DNA from: UBA1715 sp045599365
GTDB lineage: Bacteria; Bacteroidota; Bacteroidia; Bacteroidales; UBA1715
Reading direction: 5' to 3'
NCBI GenBank assembly: GCA_045599365.1
Contig: JAZRVS010000050.1
Coordinates: 1-40,634, forward strand
DNA length: 40,634 nucleotides
Made by a program: the position numbers and the translations under genes. Position 1 is the stretch's first letter. Each line of letters begins with the position of its first letter. This document shows, in pieces, positions 17,345 through 26,618 of the stretch. The notes below the pieces were generated by a model. That model did no database searches and was not told the DNA's origin. It saw only the letters and a list, made by a program, of their open reading frames with translations.

Positions 17345-20101
17345 ATGCAAAGAAAATTTATCATAGCAATAGTTTTGATGTGTCTTGTGGGAATAGGAGT
17401 ATTCCTTACTATTTTCTTAAAAAGTACAGAAACAGTTGAGAATAAGGCATACGATATGATTCCGAACGATGTAGCATTGGTTTTTGATATAAAAAATCTA
17501 TCTAAAGCTACAGAGTACCTAACATCAGATAATAAATTGATTGATGGAGTGTCGAAGTTTCCTTTTGCTGGTGAAACGTATATGGTCCTTGAAAAGTTGG
17601 TTTCAGCTACGAATAATAGTAACTTTGAATCATTTGCAAAAAATCAGTTTATAAGTGCGGTTAAACAATTGGGAAAGAATAAATTGGAATTTTTGTATGT
17701 GATTCCACTTTCTGCTTCGCAAAAATCATTGGTAAAAAAATATATTGAAACTGCGTTTAATGTTGTTGATAGCGAAGAGAAAGATGATGATGGTGTAACT
17801 ATATATTCGTACGTAACTGATTCTTTTCAAAGAGGAACAATGACATTTTGTGTTTATGAAAATACATTGCTTTTGAGTGAATCTCGATTGTCTTTGGAAT
17901 CCTCTTTAAAAGCATATAAAGAGAAATCGAATTTAAATCAGTGTGCTGATTTTCAGAAAATCAATAAAAGTTCAGGCGTTGTAACTATATATATGAATTA
18001 CGATAGAATGTCTGTTGTCTTTCAGCAAGTTGCATCGGAGAGTTTTATTGCTTCAAAACGTGAGTATCCGCACTATGCAGGATGGACACAGTTTGATTTA
18101 GATTATTCCGCAAAAACAAATTTAGTTTGGTTTACAGGTTATACTATTAAAGATTCAACTAATGCACTTTCTGAATATATAGGTTTGTTTGATGGACAGA
18201 AGAAAGTTTCAGGAAAATTACCTTCCATTTTGCCGTCAACCACAGCACATTTTGTGGCAATGGGTATAAGTGATAAATCAAAATATAAAACTCAATTTGA
18301 AGGCTATTTGTCGAAAAATAATTTCTTAACATCGTATCAGAAAAATATACAAAATTTGAATAACGAATTTTCCTTGGATTCAAAAGTTACGATTTTAGAT
18401 TTGTTTTATTCTTGGTTAGATGATGAATTGGGGCTTGCTGTTTTGCCATCTACATCGGATAATATGTATGAAAACTCGTATGCTATTTTTGAAATTGAAA
18501 ATTCAGAACAAGTTGAAATGGATTTTTATGGTATGTTGGAGTCGTATGCTAAATCGCATAATGAATCTGTAAAAACCACAGATTATGGAGATTACACCAT
18601 ATACGCGATGCCAATTCTTCGATTGCCACAACAGTTGTTTGGGAATCTATTTTCCAATGTTTCAGCAAAATATGTCGCATTCCTTGATTCATATATGATT
18701 TTTTCAAACACGGAACAATCTCTTGAAATGTTCTTAAATGACAATAATCGTGGTGCGACATTGGCAGCAGATATGAATTATGGAAGATTTGAAGAAAAAT
18801 TAAAAAGTTCGTATTCTCTTTATACGTACGTATCTATACCTCGTTCAATAGACTATCTTAGAACCTTTTTTAATGAAAAAACAGCGAGAGTTTATGATGA
18901 CTATGTTGAGAATTTAAAATTATTGAATGCAGTTTCGTATCAGTTGATAGCAGACAATGATGAAAAATTGTATAGTAGCATTTGTCTTTCGTTACAATCA
19001 ATAAAAAATGACAAACCAGAAGGAAGATGGCGAATTCGTCTTGATTCAACAATGATTGGAAAACCGACAATGTTCGTTTCTCATAGGAATGAAGATTTGA
19101 CATTGTTGCAAGATGTGAATTATTCTTTGTATATGATTGAAAATCAATCTGGTAATATTTTATGGAAAAAACAACTTGATGGTCCAATAATGGGAGATAT
19201 ACAGATTATTGATGTATATAAAAACAAGAAAACACAATATCTTTTCAATACAAAACATACAGTGTATTTGCTTGATAGAAATGGAGATGCTGTTACGGGC
19301 TTTCCATTTGGATTAACTTCATCGGCATCATCGCCATTATCAGTATTTGATTACGATAAAAATTGTACATATCGTATCGTTATTCCTTGCGAAGATACAA
19401 CCATAAATTTATATTCAATAACATCTGGTATTCCCATGAAAATGGAGTGGGAGGCAACTACTGAAAATCCAATTACAATGCCGCTACGTCATTTTTCGGA
19501 AGATGGAAAAGATTATATCGTATATGCAGATAAATACCATATTTATGTCGTAAATCGGAAAGGTCAAAAGCGTATTGTAGTTGATGATTTGATAGAAAAA
19601 GCACCTTATGCACAAATTGAGTTTGTTTCGGGGGCAGATGAAACATTGTCTCGTTTCGTTACGACTGATGTAGATGGAAATTTGCGTGAAATTTTCCTTG
19701 ATGGGACAATACAAACAACGTCTAATTGTGGAACACATTCTGCCACACATTATTTCTTAATGGCAGATTTGAATGACGATGGAAATGGAGAATATATTTT
19801 TGTTGATGGAACAAAAATAGAGGGGTATGGACAAGATTATAAACGAATGTTCCATTATTCAGCTTCGTCAAATTTGAAAAATCCATTTATTGTCGGTACT
19901 GGAGACGATTTAAAAATTGGTGTTTCAGCAGAAGATGGAAATATATATGTGTTTGATTCTAAAGGTACTTTAGAAAAGGGATTCCCTATTCAAGCACAAA
20001 CAGATTTTGATGTCTGTATTGTGGATAAAAATTTAAAAGGTTTTGATATTATCGTTGGAACGGAACAAAATATATTGTATTATTACACAGTGAAAAAATA
20101 A
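17345..20101 (+). CDS. Membrane-anchored protein with C-terminal propeller/VCBS-like repeats
   Basis: This 918-residue protein has one N-terminal membrane helix (about residues 4-26) with few charges before it, so the rest is probably periplasmic. Residues about 35-560 form a large domain opening with YDMIPNDVALVFDIKN, reminiscent of DUF3352-type proteins. Residues about 580-918 contain short beta-repeats: YSLYMIENQSGNILWKKQL and GNIYVFDSKGTLEKGFPI read like PQQ/outer-membrane-assembly propeller blades, and DLNDDGNGEYIFVDG is an FG-GAP/VCBS-like Ca-binding loop. I do not recognise a named family for the whole chain. It is first in a five-gene operon, with 8 bases to the lipoprotein gene. A structural or sensory envelope role is only inference. 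Confidence 0.75.
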   Translation: MQRKFIIAIVLMCLVGIGVFLTIFLKSTETVENKAYDMIPNDVALVFDIKNLSKATEYLTSDNKLIDGVSKFPFAGETYMVLEKLVSATNNSNFESFAKNQFISAVKQLGKNKLEFLYVIPLSASQKSLVKKYIETAFNVVDSEEKDDDGVTIYSYVTDSFQRGTMTFCVYENTLLLSESRLSLESSLKAYKEKSNLNQCADFQKINKSSGVVTIYMNYDRMSVVFQQVASESFIASKREYPHYAGWTQFDLDYSAKTNLVWFTGYTIKDSTNALSEYIGLFDGQKKVSGKLPSILPSTTAHFVAMGISDKSKYKTQFEGYLSKNNFLTSYQKNIQNLNNEFSLDSKVTILDLFYSWLDDELGLAVLPSTSDNMYENSYAIFEIENSEQVEMDFYGMLESYAKSHNESVKTTDYGDYTIYAMPILRLPQQLFGNLFSNVSAKYVAFLDSYMIFSNTEQSLEMFLNDNNRGATLAADMNYGRFEEKLKSSYSLYTYVSIPRSIDYLRTFFNEKTARVYDDYVENLKLLNAVSYQLIADNDEKLYSSICLSLQSIKNDKPEGRWRIRLDSTMIGKPTMFVSHRNEDLTLLQDVNYSLYMIENQSGNILWKKQLDGPIMGDIQIIDVYKNKKTQYLFNTKHTVYLLDRNGDAVTGFPFGLTSSASSPLSVFDYDKNCTYRIVIPCEDTTINLYSITSGIPMKMEWEATTENPITMPLRHFSEDGKDYIVYADKYHIYVVNRKGQKRIVVDDLIEKAPYAQIEFVSGADETLSRFVTTDVDGNLREIFLDGTIQTTSNCGTHSATHYFLMADLNDDGNGEYIFVDGTKIEGYGQDYKRMFHYSASSNLKNPFIVGTGDDLKIGVSAEDGNIYVFDSKGTLEKGFPIQAQTDFDVCIVDKNLKGFDIIVGTEQNILYYYTVKK

Positions 20102-20109
20102 GTCGTAGA

Positions 20110-22416
20110 ATGAGTAAAATCTATTCAAGGAAGCTTTTTGCTTTATTTTATGTGTTTTTGTTTGTTTTTTCGTCCTGTGTTAAAGATAATTTTGACCTTG
20201 ATGAAAAATTTTCTGACGAAATACAATGGAATCCATCTATGGCGTTGCCCATTGCGACAGCTGATTTAACATTAGCCAATTTGGCAAGAGAACGTCAAGA
20301 TACATTACAACATGTAAGTGAAAATACATTAGGATATGGTTCAAATGCCGATGATAAGGTCGTTCAATTTGTATATACGATTGATACGGCTCGAGTGATA
20401 GATGTAATGCATCTTCCAATTCTGGATCCATTTGATACAATAGTGTATTTGAAACCTGTTTCTGTTGAAAATGTTTCATTTCCAATTGGTTATGTAACAA
20501 TTGGTGATTTGATTAAAGATAATTTCTCAACATCAATTTATGACGAATTCATTTCAGATGCAGCCGATGGAATAGTGTCAATGAGTGAAAAAAATGCAAC
20601 AGTTCAGAAAAAGTATCCAATAGAAGAAGTTCCAGAATCGGTGAAGGGTTTCATTAAAGCAAATTTTGGAAAGGAAGTCAATGTAAAAGACGTGTTTGAA
20701 TACGTTGTTTTGAAATCTGGAACAATAACATTGTCTTGTACTAACTCTAGTGGATTTAATTTCTATTGTGATGTTGAAATTGGTTCGTACAATGAAAAGG
20801 ACGAATATGTAGAGTTTGGTTCTTTTGATTATTCTGGTTTTCCAAGTTGGATTAGTCAAGGAGGTCCACAAAAACAATCATTTGATGCAGATTCATCGTA
20901 CTTGAATAGTGAGTTTTACTATAGTTTTAAAAATTTGAGAATTGGTCAATCGAATAATGTGGTTACCAATTTAGATGAAATGGGACTTTTACTCAATATA
21001 GAAATGAGTGATTTGGTTGCATATTCGGGCAAAGCGTATGTTCCAGAACAGGAATTGAGTATGGATACCACATTATATATGACAATGAAAGATGAAGATG
21101 AAAACAGAAAATTGTTCAATGTATTGGTTGCTGAAGGTACTTTCCATTATGATATAGAGTCAACAATAGGAATTGCAACAGAGTTTATCGCGGAATTTCC
21201 ATCAATTTCCGAAAATGGAGTGTCACCAGTTCGTAAATGTGCAGCAATGACCAATAGTAAACCAACATATTCTAATAATTGGAGTTTGAATGGTGAAAAT
21301 ATTGATTTGACTCAAAATCCTAATATTGCATATAATTCTATCCCAATAAAAATTGGTTATAGGGTTCATACAACGGGGGGAATGTTGGAATTTGGCCCCA
21401 AACAGTATATCAATATTCAAATTAGAAATACGGATAGTATTAAGTTTGCCTATGTTGAAGGAGATTTAGGCAAATTTGAACAGGATTTATTCAGTGAAAC
21501 ACTTGATTTTGATTTGAATGACTATGTTGAAGAGTTTGTGAGTGGTGATTTTGTTTTTTACGATCCAAAAGTACACGTAACATTTGATAATCCAGTTGGT
21601 ATTGGTGGCGATTTACAATTGGATCTTGTTGGGAAAGATGACAAGGGAAATAGTGTTGATGTTTTTTCTGGCAACCAAAATAAATGGAGAATTGCGCGAC
21701 CATCGTGTGAACAAGTGAATAATGCAGAAGCAATAACTACAGATATTAGCGTTACCAATAAGACTTCTAATATTGTCGATTTTACGAAGATTATGCCGAA
21801 AACAATTGATTATTCAGGTAAGTTGTTCGTAAATTCAGATGTTGCTGATGGAGAATCAATTTTGAATTGTGTTTCCAATAAAGGGACTGCAAAGTTGGGC
21901 GTACAAATTGAATTACCTATGAATCTTTCTGTGAAAGATTTGGTATTGGTTCAAACTGTAGATCTTGATTTGTCGGATTTTAGAAGCGAAGCAAAAGATT
22001 TGACAGGCGATGAAAACTTAACTGATGGTGATTTACTAAAAGTTGAAAGAATGCAGTTATATATGGACATTGAACATCAATTCCCATTAGATGCTACATT
22101 GAAAATTTCTATGCTTGACACAACGCAACCAGCAGACAAACAATATCTTGGAGTTTTAGATTGGACAGTACTTGAAGCTGCTCCAACAGATGCTTCTGGT
22201 AAAGTTTCTCGGGATACAAAAAAAACATCACAGGTAGAAAAGAACTTGACTGATAGTGATGATATTTTGAAAAATTTTGTAAAATCAAACAAACTTCAAC
22301 TTGAAGTTTTCTTGGAAACAGATAAAAATGGCGATGTACCAGTAATATTTTATTCATATTATGGTTTAAAATTCAGTTTGTCAGCAAATTGTAAATTTAA
22401 ATATACGTCAAGATGA
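20110..22416 (+). CDS. Large lipoprotein of unknown function
   Basis: A 768-residue protein with a lipoprotein signal: a hydrophobic stretch from about residue 9 ending in FVFSSC, the Cys being about residue 23. The following VKDNFDLDEK is acidic, as in the surface-export signal of Bacteroidota lipoproteins, so a surface location is possible. The remainder is beta-rich, with no catalytic motif I recognise. It has repeated strand blocks such as VDFTKIMPKTIDYSGKLFVN and KLGVQIELPMNLSVKDLVLV, suggesting tandem immunoglobulin-like or beta-sandwich domains. Its stop overlaps the start of the DUF5723 gene by 4 bases, so the two products may form a complex. Function unknown. Confidence 0.78.
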   Translation: MSKIYSRKLFALFYVFLFVFSSCVKDNFDLDEKFSDEIQWNPSMALPIATADLTLANLARERQDTLQHVSENTLGYGSNADDKVVQFVYTIDTARVIDVMHLPILDPFDTIVYLKPVSVENVSFPIGYVTIGDLIKDNFSTSIYDEFISDAADGIVSMSEKNATVQKKYPIEEVPESVKGFIKANFGKEVNVKDVFEYVVLKSGTITLSCTNSSGFNFYCDVEIGSYNEKDEYVEFGSFDYSGFPSWISQGGPQKQSFDADSSYLNSEFYYSFKNLRIGQSNNVVTNLDEMGLLLNIEMSDLVAYSGKAYVPEQELSMDTTLYMTMKDEDENRKLFNVLVAEGTFHYDIESTIGIATEFIAEFPSISENGVSPVRKCAAMTNSKPTYSNNWSLNGENIDLTQNPNIAYNSIPIKIGYRVHTTGGMLEFGPKQYINIQIRNTDSIKFAYVEGDLGKFEQDLFSETLDFDLNDYVEEFVSGDFVFYDPKVHVTFDNPVGIGGDLQLDLVGKDDKGNSVDVFSGNQNKWRIARPSCEQVNNAEAITTDISVTNKTSNIVDFTKIMPKTIDYSGKLFVNSDVADGESILNCVSNKGTAKLGVQIELPMNLSVKDLVLVQTVDLDLSDFRSEAKDLTGDENLTDGDLLKVERMQLYMDIEHQFPLDATLKISMLDTTQPADKQYLGVLDWTVLEAAPTDASGKVSRDTKKTSQVEKNLTDSDDILKNFVKSNKLQLEVFLETDKNGDVPVIFYSYYGLKFSLSANCKFKYTSR

Positions 22417-23939
22417 TGAAGAAATTTGTGCTAATATATATGCTTGTTTTTTCGTCAATCTTGAGATTGTCGGCTCAAGTTGATAATACAATGTATTTTA
22501 TGGATAGATTGCCACAGTCATCGTGGATAAATCCAGCACAAACACCAAGTTGTAAATTCTATATTGGAGGTCTTATTATTCCTGTATTTGGGCAATTGCC
22601 ACCATCAATGATGTTTGCTCTTAATACGCCAATAGACTATAATGATGTTATTTTCCACGGAGAAGGATCATATTCAGATTCATTGATAACACCATTGCAC
22701 CCAACTGCGAATATTGATGATTTTTTGGAAAAACTTAGAAAGGTCAATTATATTTCAACGGAGTTTCAGCTTGATTTGTTGAATTTTGGTTTTAGGGTCG
22801 GAAAGAATGAATTTTTCTCATTTGATCTTTCAGAACGAATGTTTTTTGATTTTGGAATGCCAAAGTCACTGTTTGAATTTGCAGCAAAGGGAAATGATGA
22901 AGTTCGCGATGCCGATTTTACAGGTCTGGGTGTTAACGCAATGTACTATCATCAATTAGCTTTGGGCTACCAACATCAATTTTCAAAGACATTTTCTGCT
23001 GGCTTGCGAGCAAAGTTATTGATTGGTGTCGCTAATGTAAAAACTGCATCGTCAGACCTTCGGTTAACAACGGCAGACAAGACTAATTATATGAATGTTA
23101 CTTCAAATTATGAGGTTTCAACAAATATGCCTTTAGAAGTTACATTTGACGAAGAAGGTTATGTTGATGATATTGATTTTCTTGACATTACCGAAGAGTC
23201 ATCGTACATAAAAAATTATGCACTCACAACAGGAAATTATGGTTTTGCTATGGATTTTGGTGTTTCCAAAGATATAACAAGTTCACTTTCTTGTTATTTT
23301 AGTGTGGAAGATTTGGGGGTTATCAATTGGAAGACAAATGCTGGAACATTTGGATTGTATGATGAAGATTCTATGAATTTTAATGGCGTTGTTGTTTCCA
23401 ATTTGGATATTGATGATTTTGAGGATACTTTTGATATGGATTCAATAACAGATCATTTTACAGAAATTTCATATACAGAAGGTTCGTACAAAACGTTTTT
23501 GCCGACAAAATTTTATTTGGGTGCGAAATATCTTATTGCAAAGAGAATTTCGTTTGGTGCTTTAGCAAAAATGGAATTATTGCCACATAAGATTCGTCCT
23601 TCGTTTACGTTAACTGCTAATTTCAAACCATTTAAATTTACAGCAGCAACGCTTAGTTATTCTTGTTTGAATGGTAATTATAATAATATAGGATTAGGAT
23701 TTACAGTTCATCCAGGACCAATACAGTGGTATTTTGTATCTGATAATTTGATAGGTGCAGCATTGTTTCCTGCAGGAACTCGTTCATTGAGTGTGCGAAT
23801 GGGGTGTAATTTGGTATTTGGTTGTGTTGATAAAACTAAGAAAGGCTCTCATAGTGGAAAAGATAGAAATGCCTCTATGTTAGATAATAAGAAGAGTAAA
23901 AATAAAGGTGTTGTTCCATATTCAAATAAACATAAATAA
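22413..23939 (+). CDS. DUF5723 family outer-membrane beta-barrel protein
   Basis: The 508-residue protein has a signal peptide (KKFVLIYMLVFSSILRLSAQ) and the DUF5723 start pattern, MYFMDRLPQSSWINPAQTPSCKFYIGG, with Asn-Pro-Ala as the hallmark. Alternating hydrophobic strands fill the rest (LLNFGFRVGKNEFFSFDLS, YHQLALGYQHQFSKTFSAG, KFYLGAKYLIAKRISFGALA), as in a FadL/PorP-like barrel. The tail after about residue 470 is Lys/Ser rich and polar, odd for a barrel that normally ends on an aromatic strand residue. It overlaps the lipoprotein gene by 4 bases and the next gene begins 3 bases downstream. Two tandem ATG codons start it. Confidence 0.83.
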   Translation: MMKKFVLIYMLVFSSILRLSAQVDNTMYFMDRLPQSSWINPAQTPSCKFYIGGLIIPVFGQLPPSMMFALNTPIDYNDVIFHGEGSYSDSLITPLHPTANIDDFLEKLRKVNYISTEFQLDLLNFGFRVGKNEFFSFDLSERMFFDFGMPKSLFEFAAKGNDEVRDADFTGLGVNAMYYHQLALGYQHQFSKTFSAGLRAKLLIGVANVKTASSDLRLTTADKTNYMNVTSNYEVSTNMPLEVTFDEEGYVDDIDFLDITEESSYIKNYALTTGNYGFAMDFGVSKDITSSLSCYFSVEDLGVINWKTNAGTFGLYDEDSMNFNGVVVSNLDIDDFEDTFDMDSITDHFTEISYTEGSYKTFLPTKFYLGAKYLIAKRISFGALAKMELLPHKIRPSFTLTANFKPFKFTAATLSYSCLNGNYNNIGLGFTVHPGPIQWYFVSDNLIGAALFPAGTRSLSVRMGCNLVFGCVDKTKKGSHSGKDRNASMLDNKKSKNKGVVPYSNKHK

Positions 23940-23942
23940 AAA

Positions 23943-24440
23943 ATGAAAAAATTATTAGTAATCGGTTTTATCGTTAGTTTGTGTGCAACGGGTGCGTATG
24001 CACAATCAAGAGCAATTGGTTTACGTCTATCTAATTCATTTGAAGTGTCATATCAAATGGATGCTGGAAGTTCAAATTTTTGGGAATTTGATGGCGGTAT
24101 GTGGTATTGGGGACGTGGTTGTCAAGCAACAGCGTTGTATAATTGGATTTTTGCCTCACCACGTTGGTCAAGCAAAGGTGATTGGAATTGGTATGCTGGA
24201 GTTGGCGGTAGTTTAGGCTTTATTTGGGCAAATCGTTATCATCATGGAAATGAAGATTTGGGATGTTTTGTTGGTGTTGCTGGTATTTGTGGCTTGGAAT
24301 ATAATTTCTGGTTTCCTTTATCCGTCTCAGTTGATTTAAGACCAATAATAGGACCTTATTTCGGTGATGGCGTTTATTTCAATTCAGATGTGTTTGTAAG
24401 CGCGTTTTATCCAACAATTGCAGCGCGATATACTTTTTAA
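23943..24440 (+). CDS. Small secreted beta-barrel-like envelope protein
   Basis: A 165-residue protein with a clear signal peptide (MKKLLVIGFIVSLCATGAYAQ). The mature part consists of short glycine- and aromatic-rich strands (Trp and Tyr are very frequent, as in GGMWYWGRG and SKGDWNWYAGVGGSLGFIW) and ends in IAARYTF, a C-terminal phenylalanine as required by the BAM machinery. This is consistent with an 8-strand outer-membrane barrel. I do not recognise the family further. It lies 3 bases after the DUF5723 gene and 10 bases before terC. Confidence 0.75.
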   Translation: MKKLLVIGFIVSLCATGAYAQSRAIGLRLSNSFEVSYQMDAGSSNFWEFDGGMWYWGRGCQATALYNWIFASPRWSSKGDWNWYAGVGGSLGFIWANRYHHGNEDLGCFVGVAGICGLEYNFWFPLSVSVDLRPIIGPYFGDGVYFNSDVFVSAFYPTIAARYTF

Positions 24441-24450
24441 TTTTTGAAAT

Positions 24451-25440
24451 ATGATAATAATAGCTTGGATTATTTTTCTTTTGATAGTCGTTGCCTTATT
24501 GGCATTAGACTTAGGGGTTTTTAATAAAACTAAGCATGAAATTTCTACATCTGAAGCCTTGAAAATGACAGGCATTTGGATTGGTTGTGCATTGGCCTTT
24601 TCGGTATTGGTATTCTTTGTTTATCAACATGATTGGTTTACTTTGCGTTCAACGTCGCCAGATGTAACAATTCATAGTGGCGATGGATTTGATGCGTGGT
24701 TGCAATACATAACAGGATATTTGATTGAAAAAGCACTGAGTTTGGATAATATTTTTGTAATGGCAATGTTGTTCTCTTATTTTAAAATTCCAGGAAAGTA
24801 TCAACATGAGGTATTGTTTTGGGGAATTTTAGGCGCATTAGTTTTCCGAGGAATAATGATTGTTTTGGGAGCAACATTGGTTAATCGTTTTTCGTGGGTT
24901 ATGTATGTTTTTGGTGCATTGTTGGTTATTTCAGCACTAAAAATGATGTTTGGAAAAGATGATGAGTTTGATGCAGACAAAAGTGTTGTTATAAAAATTA
25001 TTAGAAAAATGTATCCTGTGAGTTCCGAACTTGATGAAGGACATTTTTTTACAAAACTTAATGGCGTTAAGGCTGTTACACCATTATTCGTAGTTTTAAT
25101 GGTTATAGAATCAACGGATATTTTATTTGCAGTAGATTCAATTCCTGCTGTTTTTTCTGTAACAACAGATTCGTTTATAGTATTTACCTCTAATATATTC
25201 GCAATCTTGGGATTACGTTCCTTGTATTTTGTGCTTGCATCAGTATTGAACAAGTTTGAGTATATGAAAGTAAGTTTGTTCGTTTTGTTGTTATTTATTG
25301 GTGTAAAAATGCTTTTGTCTGGATTTTTCCACATCTCAATTGGCATTTCATTGCTTGCAATTGTGGTAATTTTGGCGGCAGGTATCATTGCATCAATAAT
25401 TCATACAAAGCGTGTGGAGAAAAAGAGTACTAGTATTTAG
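24451..25440 (+). CDS. TerC/Alx family integral membrane protein
   Basis: The 329-residue protein has about nine hydrophobic helices and the TerC signatures: EKALSLDNIFVMAMLF with an intramembrane Asp, and ESTDILFAVDSIPAVFSVTTDSF followed by ILGLRSLYF. These acidic residues form the putative metal site. Alx/TerC proteins export Mn2+ or help metallate exported proteins, and some are linked to tellurite resistance. The neighbouring genes are envelope proteins, so a role in metal supply for secreted or surface proteins is possible but unproven. I see no yybP-ykoY-like riboswitch before it; only 10 bases separate it from the previous gene. The stop overlaps a short TTTAGTGATTAGTAG repeat, followed by a terminator-like hairpin. 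Confidence 0.9.
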   Translation: MIIIAWIIFLLIVVALLALDLGVFNKTKHEISTSEALKMTGIWIGCALAFSVLVFFVYQHDWFTLRSTSPDVTIHSGDGFDAWLQYITGYLIEKALSLDNIFVMAMLFSYFKIPGKYQHEVLFWGILGALVFRGIMIVLGATLVNRFSWVMYVFGALLVISALKMMFGKDDEFDADKSVVIKIIRKMYPVSSELDEGHFFTKLNGVKAVTPLFVVLMVIESTDILFAVDSIPAVFSVTTDSFIVFTSNIFAILGLRSLYFVLASVLNKFEYMKVSLFVLLLFIGVKMLLSGFFHISIGISLLAIVVILAAGIIASIIHTKRVEKKSTSI

Positions 25441-25450
25441 TGATTAGTAG

Positions 25451-25478
25451 AGACGCGATTTATCGCGTCTTTCTTTTC
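25451..25478 (+). terminator. Intrinsic terminator-like hairpin after terC
   Basis: A perfect 9-bp stem AGACGCGAT / ATCGCGTCT with a 2-base loop (25451-25470) is followed by TTCTTTTC. It sits 10 bases after the TerC stop and should end the five-gene operon. The stem is much richer in GC than the surroundings. Confidence 0.65.
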
Positions 25479-25498
25479 TAATAAGATTAGGTTTTGAT

Positions 25499-26323
25499 AT
25501 GAATCTCATTCATTTGTCAACTAAGCAAATAGAAGAATTTCAACAGTTTGTGTTACAAAAGGGGAGAGATTTGTATAGAGAAATGCCTTGGCGATGTGAT
25601 ACAAATCCATATAATGTTTTGTTGTCAGAGGTTATGTTGCAACAAACGCAAGTATCACGAGTATTACAAAAATTTGAAGAATTTAAAATAGTTTTTCCCA
25701 CACTACAAGATTTGGCACAAACTGATTTTCAAAATGTTTTGGCTTATTGGTCTGGTTTAGGCTACAATCGACGAGCAAAATTTCTACATCAAGCAGCGCA
25801 ACAAATTGTTCAATTTGAAACATTTCCAATAGAACAATCTATTTTGCAAAAATGTCCAGGAATAGGGGAGAATACGGCAGCATCAATACTTGTGTATGCC
25901 TTTAATCAACCATTAGTATTTCTTGAAACAAACGTGAGAACAGTTTTGATTTATCATTTTTTTCAAGAAGAAAGAGAAAAAATTGAAGAATCTGTTTTGA
26001 AGCATCTTGCAGAACAAGTTTTATACAAGCAAAATCCTCGGCAATGGTATTGGGCTTTGATGGATTATGGCACATATTTGAAAAAAACAGTGGGAAATTT
26101 TAATAAACAATCGCAAAAACATACAACACAATCGAAATTTGAAGGTTCATTTCGACAAAAAAGAGCTGCTGTTTTGCGATTATTATTACAAAATGGACCA
26201 TTAACAGCGGAAGAAGTAGCAATGCTAACAAACTACGATTTGACTCTGGTGAAAAATATTGTTGAATCTTTACAAAAAGATAAAATGGTTTCAAACATTG
26301 CTGGACGAATTGTGATTGAATGA
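25499..26323 (+). CDS. MutY-like adenine/thymine DNA glycosylase without Fe-S cluster
   Basis: A 274-residue HhH-GPD glycosylase: MPWRCDTNPYNVLLSEVMLQQTQV with the MutY-type glutamate E44, an HhH element CPGIGENTAAS (about 120-130), and the catalytic-loop region VFLETNVRTVL. Where E. coli MutY has DGNVKRVL with catalytic Asp138, this protein has Glu143. The Cys4 [4Fe-4S] site that normally follows is missing; instead MDYGTYLKKTVGN leads into a basic QSKFEGSFRQKRAAVLRLLL segment and a winged-helix-like end. The NUDIX-like 8-oxoG recognition domain of MutY is also absent. It is probably a mismatch glycosylase of a short MutY subfamily, so I give no mutY symbol. Confidence 0.8.
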   Translation: MNLIHLSTKQIEEFQQFVLQKGRDLYREMPWRCDTNPYNVLLSEVMLQQTQVSRVLQKFEEFKIVFPTLQDLAQTDFQNVLAYWSGLGYNRRAKFLHQAAQQIVQFETFPIEQSILQKCPGIGENTAASILVYAFNQPLVFLETNVRTVLIYHFFQEEREKIEESVLKHLAEQVLYKQNPRQWYWALMDYGTYLKKTVGNFNKQSQKHTTQSKFEGSFRQKRAAVLRLLLQNGPLTAEEVAMLTNYDLTLVKNIVESLQKDKMVSNIAGRIVIE

Positions 26324-26327
26324 ATTG

Positions 26328-26352
26328 TTGCTAAAAAACATTCCTTTAGCAA
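26328..26352. terminator. Hairpin just after the glycosylase gene
   Basis: TTGCTAAA (26328-26335) pairs perfectly with TTTAGCAA (26345-26352) around a 9-base loop, 4 bases after the stop. There is no T-run, so it is a weak terminator candidate or an mRNA end-stabilising hairpin. Confidence 0.4.
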
Positions 26353-26356
26353 AGTT

Positions 26357-26486
26357 AATGATATTTATCTTGATAGTAATTTAGTTGTTAGTTGGCGGTT
26401 ATCAGTTGTTTGACGAATTTTTTAGTGAAAATAGACTACTGACACACTGGATACAAATGATTGTTCTGCTAATATGTATATTGTTT
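26357..26486. repeat. Dispersed inverted-end element, copy 2 (degenerate)
   Basis: About 130 bp. The left arm TATTTATCTTGATAGTAATT and right arm TGCTAATATGTATATTGTTT correspond to the ends of copies 1 and 3. Internal heptamers (TTAGTTGTTAGTTG, TCAGTTGTTTGACGA) match the same positions, but the central ATCAACTT block is not recognisable. It is oriented as the copy at 31989 and lies on the other side of the defence islet. Confidence 0.6.
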
Positions 26487-26553
26487 CCAAAATTATTTTT
26501 TGCATTTAAATATTAATTAACTTTACCCGCAGAGGAAGAGTTGAAAATAGAAC

Positions 26554-26583
26554 ATGAAAAGGAAAGAAATGAAATTTAACTAA
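26554..26583 (+). other. Possible 9-codon leader frame before yhcG
   Basis: ATG AAA AGG AAA GAA ATG AAA TTT AAC TAA sits in the leader of the YhcG-like gene, 35 bases before its start. It could be a leader peptide or chance; it has no recognisable regulatory pattern. Confidence 0.2.
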
Positions 26584-26614
26584 CATGTTATTAATCATGG
26601 CGTTTGATTAGATA
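26574..26614. repeat. Direct repeat flanking yhcG, left copy
   Basis: TTTAACTAACATGTTATTAA followed by TCATGGCGTTTGATTA resembles bases 27701-27741 (TTTAACTAACATATTAATTA then ACATAGCGTTTGCTAT), with roughly three quarters identity by eye. It contains a 6-bp hairpin, TAATCA/TGATTA, around a GGCGT loop. Confidence 0.6.
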
Positions 26615-26618
26615 GATT

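Noticed and set aside
24441..24450. Manganese riboswitch before terC
   Set aside because: Only 10 bases separate the genes and no yybP-ykoY-like structure is seen.
24801..25388. 195-codon open frame antisense to terC
   Set aside because: Thr/Asn/Ile rich, complementary to conserved TerC codons, with no start signal.
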